Of a DNA stretch of 64,000 bases, positions 59,561 to 64,000 are shown in pieces. Both the position numbers and the translations under genes were made by a program. How positions within the stretch are numbered: position 1 is the stretch's first letter; each line of letters opens with the position of its first letter. The notes under the pieces are model-generated. The model made no database searches. It saw nothing but the letters and a program-made list of their open reading frames with translations, and was not told the DNA's origin. Source of the DNA: Benincasa hispida (taxonomy: Eukaryota > Streptophyta > Magnoliopsida > Cucurbitales > Cucurbitaceae); NCBI RefSeq assembly GCF_009727055.1, contig NC_052356.1, positions 1,380,780-1,444,779 on the forward strand. The letters are read 5' to 3'.

Positions 59561-60155
59561 ATATTGAGTTGGTATGTTATACCAACTCAACTCAATTCAC
59601 GTTGGTGCGTGAAATACTCTCTTGATGATATTAGTAAATATGAAATAATGACTTTCTTTCTTTTAGATATTACATTGCATATGAGGTGGATGACTTGAAG
59701 GACATAATCTTAAAAAAAAACTGTAAGATGTATTAAAATGTCATTTAAAGATATTCTAGAATGAAGTAAACCTATGGTATTAAATTTTCATCACATATAT
59801 CAATATTTTTTTTTTACTAATAGTTATATATTTTTAATAGATCTTATATCAACAAGAGGTGAATCGATATTTCCATTATACCGGTAGAAAAATCCATAAA
59901 ATATAAAACATAAGCAATAAAATGTCACCGGTATTAATACAATTATAACTAGTAAACCTATTAACTTGTTTCAAATTTATTTATTAATTTATATATATTT
60001 TAAATTTTTGTTTTATAATTTTTTTAGAAATATACACCGGTGTTGATATTTTATTGATATATTCATCAACATTTAAACTTAAGATATTGATATCAACCTT
60101 TTAAAGGAGACCAAAGTTTATAAATCTTAGTAATAAAAAATGTTCTTTACGTTGT
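59561..60155. other. AT-rich interval between LTR P and the Tork-like element
   Basis: No gene is visible. Right after LTR P there is a near palindrome, gagttggtatgttataccaac, and ttcacgttggtgcgtgaa, similar to the sequence left of LTR H. The CCGGT core occurs three times (about 59878, 59928, 60034), once in acaccggtgt. Confidence 0.45.
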
Positions 60156-60570
60156 GAAATTGAGGAACACGACGGGAGTGCGGATATGAAGAAAATATAA
60201 TATAATAATAATAATTAAATATAATATAATGTAAAATAAAATAACTAAAATTATAAAATTGGATAATATGAAAATTAATGGAATTTCGAAATGGATTTCT
60301 CACCAATGTGCATTATATTGAGATCCACCAAATGCCACTATTTATAGACAAAGTGGCAAGTAGGTTGTGGACTTACATGGACACCAAGAATTGGGCATCT
60401 ATTTTTATGATATTATAAATACTTCACCTTAGATGCTTATATATATATATATATATTAAATATGTCTCGTTAAAACATTACTAGGAAAAACCCAATGGGA
60501 AAAAAACTCCTAGTGAAGGAAAAAGAGTACATATTTCATATAATACGTACTCATAAAAGAATACAATATA
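60156..60570 (-). repeat. 3' LTR of the Tork-like element
   Basis: On the minus strand a sequence with TGTACTCTTTTTCC (60531 downward) and cactaggagttttttt leads to a TATA box and ends near CCTCAATTTCACA (60156). The start may be a few tens of bases further out (about 60565), since a tgtattc/tgtact repeat lies there. (TA)n runs at 60441-60461. Confidence 0.6.
60338..60347 (-). promoter_or_regulatory. TATA box in the Tork-like LTR
   Basis: CTATTTATAG on the plus strand reads CTATAAATAG on the minus strand, in the LTR and in the direction of the element. Confidence 0.55.
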
Positions 60571-60589
60571 TTTACTCCCCCTCATGAAA

Positions 60590-61910
60590 ACATCACTTAA
60601 GTTCTCTGAGCCACCATATTCCAATGTTGTGCACCAATTTTTCAAAAGTTGTGGTTAGTAATGCCTTTGTAAATAAGTCTACCAGGTTCTCCTTCGAACA
60701 AATTTGTTGTACAGTGATGTCGCCATTTTCTTCAAGATCATGATTGCAGAAAAGCTTCGATGAAATATGCTTTGTTCTATCTCCTTTAATATATCCTCCT
60801 TTGATTTAGGCTATGCAAGCTGTGTTGTCTTCATATAATATTGTTGAAAGATTTTTGTTAGAAGACAAATCAGATAACCTATTTGAGATCTAGCTTTGTG
60901 TGGATAAGATAAATATTTAGAATCTGCATAACCAACTAGAACAAAATTTGGTTTATTGGAATAAAATAAACCCATATCGATTGTTCCTCAAAGATAACAG
61001 AGTATATGCTTAATTTCGTTCTAATATTTTTTTGTAGGAAAAGAACTATATCTAGCTAATAAATTTACTGAAAATGCAATATCTGGTCTTGTATTATTAG
61101 CAAGATACATAAGTGCACCAATTGCACTAAGATTTGGTACTTCAGGATCAAGAAGTTTTTCATTATCTTCTCGAGGTCGAAATATATCTTTCTTTATATC
61201 CAATGAATGGACTTCCATTGGAATATTTAATGGATGTGCTTTGTCCATATAAAATCTTTTCAAAAATTTTCTTGTATAAATTGTTCCATCTGCTAAATGC
61301 TCAATTTACAAATCAAGGCAAAATTTTGTTTTTCCGAGATCTTTTATCTCAAATTTTTTCTTAAGATATTCTATTGTCTTTGAAAGATTTTAAGGAGGTC
61401 CAATTATATTCAAGTCATCAATATTTATAGTTATAATAATAAATCCTGATTGTGATTTCTTTATAAAAACGCATGGAAATATTGGATTATTTTGATATCC
61501 ATCTTTCAATAAATATCCACTCAAGCGATTACCTTAAATCCTTCTGGGATTCTCATATAAATGTCATTATCAAGAGATCCATATAAATATGTTGTGACTA
61601 CATCCATAAGATACATATCCATACTTTCATATACAGTCAAGCCAATTAAATATCTTAGTGTAATTGCATCCACCATTGGAGAATATGTCTCCTCATAATC
61701 AATATCAGGTCTGTAAAAAACCTTGTGAAACTAGTCTTGCTTTGTATCTTGTGACCTCATTATTTTCATTTCTTTTTCTCAAAATACTCATTTGTAACCA
61801 ACACGTTTGACACCTTCTGGTGTTCGGACTACTAGTCCAAAAACCTGTCGTTTTGAAAGTGAGTTTCATTCTACCTCGATTGCTTCTTTCTACTAAAGTC
61901 AATATTTTCT
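60590..61910 (-). pseudogene. copia RT and RNase H, Tork-like element
   Basis: Reading down from 61910: KRNENNEVTRYKARLVSQGF (about 61790-61710), then in another frame PDIDYEETYSPMVDAITLRY and MDVVTTYLYGSLDNDIYM (about 61715-61560), then decayed palm sequence. 61263-61021 is an open stretch with HPLNIPMEVHSLDIKKD, FRPREDNEKLLDPEVPNLS and GALMYLANNTRPDIAFSVNL. Degenerate RNase H follows to about 60590 (GYADSKYLS; QQICSKENLVDLFTKALL with breaks). Many stops separate these pieces. Confidence 0.85.
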
Positions 61911-62521
61911 ATGTCAACATTCTTCAACAGATTTTGGTTTAGGATTCTCATTTTCAAATATAATATCAAGAGCAACATTATACGCAAAATTGCTGTCAAT
62001 AAATACATTAGTTCGATTCCATCTTTTTACTATCACTATATTTTTACTATCATGACATAGTTTATTGAAATCTCATTATTATTTTTATGTATTTCACTTT
62101 CCTCACAAGTCATGTCAAGGATTCCTTCATGGGTATTTACATCCTTAACTAAGTCTTTTTTACTATTAATTATTTTTCGTTTTCGGGGATTTTTATCTTT
62201 GGAATCCACTGGTTTACCACGCTTTTGGCGTGTTCCAGACTTATTAACGATAACTTGTTGTATTAGGATATCAAATTTTTATGGAACATTTGCAATTGGT
62301 ATATATGACTTAGTTACTTTCTTTGCATCTATAAATGCATCTGGTAATTGATTTACTATATTTTGTAAATGAATTATTTTTTGAACTTCAAGTTTACATG
62401 GATCAATATGGGGATCTAAATGAGGCAATAACGATGCATTTCATGTAATTTCTTTTTCCAATTTCTTAATTCATCCCCCTAATGTTGGAAAATTTATCTC
62501 ATTAAAATGACAATCGGCAAA
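61911..62521 (-). pseudogene. Integrase-RT linker of the Tork-like element
   Basis: This is a variable linker between integrase and RT. A few basic stretches, such as SKTRQKRGKPVDSKDKNP-like residues around 62235-62190, are readable on the minus strand, with stops throughout. Confidence 0.5.
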
Positions 62522-63475
62522 TCATGCAATAAATACATCACCCGTCAGGAGTTTAAGATATTTAATAATTGATGGAGAATCATATCCAACATATATTCCT
62601 AATCTCCTTTGAGGACCCATCTTAGTACATTGTGGTGGAGCAATTGGAACATATACTGTACACCCAAAAATTCTCATCTGGGAAATATTTGGCTCGTGAT
62701 CATAAGTTAATTGTAATGGCGAGTACTTATGATAAGCTACTGGCCTAATGTATACAAGTGACGCTGCATGCAAAATAGCATGTCTCCATACAGATGAAGG
62801 AAGCTTAGCACTCATAAGTAATGGTCTTGCAATTAATTGCAAACATTTTATGAATGATTATGCTAAACCATTTTGTGTATGAACATGAGCTACAGGATGT
62901 TCAACACTTATTCCAATTGACATATAATAATTATCAAAAGCTTGGGATGTAAATTCACCACCATTATCAAGACGAATGGTCTTAATTGTATAATCAGGAA
63001 ATTGTGCTCTTAACTTAATTATTTGAGCAAGTAATCTTGCAAATGTAAGATTTCGACTTAATAATAAGCACATGTGTGACCATCTACTGAATGCATCTAT
63101 TAATACCATAAAATATCTAAATGGTCCACTTGGTGGGTTAATAGGCCCACATATATCACCATGAATTTGTCCTAAAAATATAGGTGATTCAGTCCCCACT
63201 TTAGCTAGTGATGGTCTAATTATTAATTTGTCTTGAGAGTAAGCATCACATGATTCATTAGATTGAAGAATCTTCTAGTTCTTCAATGGGTGTCCGTTTG
63301 AATTCTCAATAATTCTCCTCATCATTATAAATCCTGGATGACTCAATCGGTCATGCCGAATTGTAAATATATATGGATTCATAAACTTCGGGTTCATTGT
63401 TGCATATGTTTCAATTACTCGTATATAAGTATTATACAATCCTGAAGATAAGCAGACAATTTTTCCAATATACAT
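62522..63475 (-). pseudogene. copia integrase, Tork-like element
   Basis: 63475-63275 carries the pre-integrase zinc finger region (RHDRLSHPGFIMMRRIIE, NSNGHPLKN). 63199-62858 is the integrase core with DICGPINPPSGPFRYFMVLI, FSRWSHMCLL, KLRAQFPDYTIKTIRLDNGG-type residues and VEHPVAHVHTQNGLA. After a stop, 62842-62522 gives LIARPLLMSAKLPSSVWRHA, LRIFGCTVYVP-like residues and MGPQRRLGIYVGYDSPSI. It is the best-preserved integrase in the window, with the D...D-N-G-G-E region still readable. Confidence 0.9.
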
Positions 63476-63499
63476 TTTTCATTTGATACAGTAGAGATA

Positions 63500-63800
63500 A
63501 TATATAGATATTCCACATTATTCTTACTACCAGTCTCAATATGATAACCATTGCAACGTATATCTTTAAAACTTAGAAGATTTCTCTTTGATTGACTAGA
63601 GAATAATGCATTGTCAATTGTAAATTTGTTTCTTTAGACAAAATAATATCTACTTTTCCAAAACCTTTGATAAAGTTTGCAGAACCTGATATTGTATTTA
63701 TTTTTGCTTTCAACATTGTCAATTTGGAAAAGTATTTTTTATTTGTAAGTATTGTGTATGTAGTTGCACTGTCTATCAGACATAGATCTTCTTTACTCAT
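63500..63800 (-). pseudogene. copia protease segment, Tork-like element
   Basis: 63800-63573 begins MSKEDLCLIDSATTYTILTN. The D-S-A triad is the protease active-site form in this lineage (D-S/T-G or A). KKYFSKLTMLKAKINTISGS and IKGFGKVDIILSK follow. A frame change near 63575 is followed by decayed pre-integrase residues. The sequence beyond 63800 to the window end is AT-rich linker with an A-run at about 63917-63931. Confidence 0.8.
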
Positions 63801-64000
63801 TTTTTAAACATCCAACATATGAAAATGATTCATATTTCTTCATTAAAAGAAAATATTTACAATAAGAAAAACAACACTTAAAATATACAAAAGTTACTTA
63901 AAAAATGAAGATAGATAAAAAAAAAAAAAAACAACAACAACATTAAGTCTAGATATTCTCAAAGTCAAAAGAAACACTTGATATTCCACCAACTGTGTCA

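Larger units (their letters stand above)
60156..64000 (-). mobile_element. Copia retrotransposon, Tork-like lineage, minus strand, runs off the window
   Basis: It has a 3' LTR at about 60156-60570, a purine tract complementary to actccccctcatg (about 60574-60587), then pol domains in minus order to the window edge. The coding sequence is clearly different from the other copia elements here: DSATTYTIL protease, NGHPLKN zinc finger and PQRRLGIYVGYDSPSI in the integrase. The LTR is also short (about 0.4 kb against about 2 kb). The 5' LTR and gag lie beyond 64000, so no TSD can be checked. Confidence 0.85.

Noticed and set aside
59267..59567. Two overlapping open frames of about 75 codons
   Set aside because: They are within the 3' end of LTR P and show no domain.

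Overview
The window looks like plant nuclear heterochromatin: AT-rich, with no recognisable host gene, rRNA, tRNA or CRISPR array. It is almost entirely LTR retrotransposons inserted into one another. Most copia-like coding remnants (gag, protease, integrase, reverse transcriptase, RNase H) resemble the gag/pol family that is abundant in cucurbit genomes. A cucurbit is my best guess at the organism, but this is inference from remembered family resemblance. Every coding region is broken by stops, frameshifts, deletions or insertions, so nothing here should make a functional protein.

The nesting can be read from target-site duplications (TSDs). Block 1 (1-3905): a copia integrase remnant is split by a gypsy-like LTR (141-3257), which is itself split by a solo LTR (1390-2906, TSD ACCAA). 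Block 2 (4225-36595): a minus-strand copia element, here called C, has TSD GGTTC at its two outer ends about 32 kb apart. Its 3' LTR carries a CACTA DNA transposon (5207-7793). Its interior is interrupted by LTR D, which contains solo LTR E (14560-29860, TSD TAGGT), which contains copia element A (16091-29435, TSD CATCC), which contains solo LTR J (24037-26236, TSD GTATG). Further gypsy-like and copia LTR fragments follow to 36595.

Block 3 (36601-41277) holds the resumed gypsy-like flank, a poly-pyrimidine tract, another gypsy-like LTR, and a minus-strand copia LTR (G) with an adjacent primer-binding site and an internal MITE. Block 4 (41761-59560) is a family-F copia shell (LTRs H and P) that encloses a proline-rich remnant and the copia element M (45137-57981, TSD GGGGT). 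M's 5' LTR is split by solo LTR K (45337-47749). Block 5 (about 60156-64000) is a minus-strand copia element of a different, Tork-like lineage that runs off the window.

Two stretches are assembly errors rather than biology. At 43207-43517 an untrimmed Nextera mate-pair junction adapter sits inside the sequence, with 95 bp copied from 48869-48963 on one side and an 88-bp duplication on the other. At 45672-46711 a gap is followed by a segment that appears to have been placed in reverse orientation inside LTR K.

I found no convincing new biological system. The most useful observations are the reconstructed nest, the two assembly errors, a paired repeat shared by the leaders of three copia elements, the tandem repeats and CGATCG-type motif arrays in the leader and LTR, and a possible captured gene fragment inside the CACTA element.
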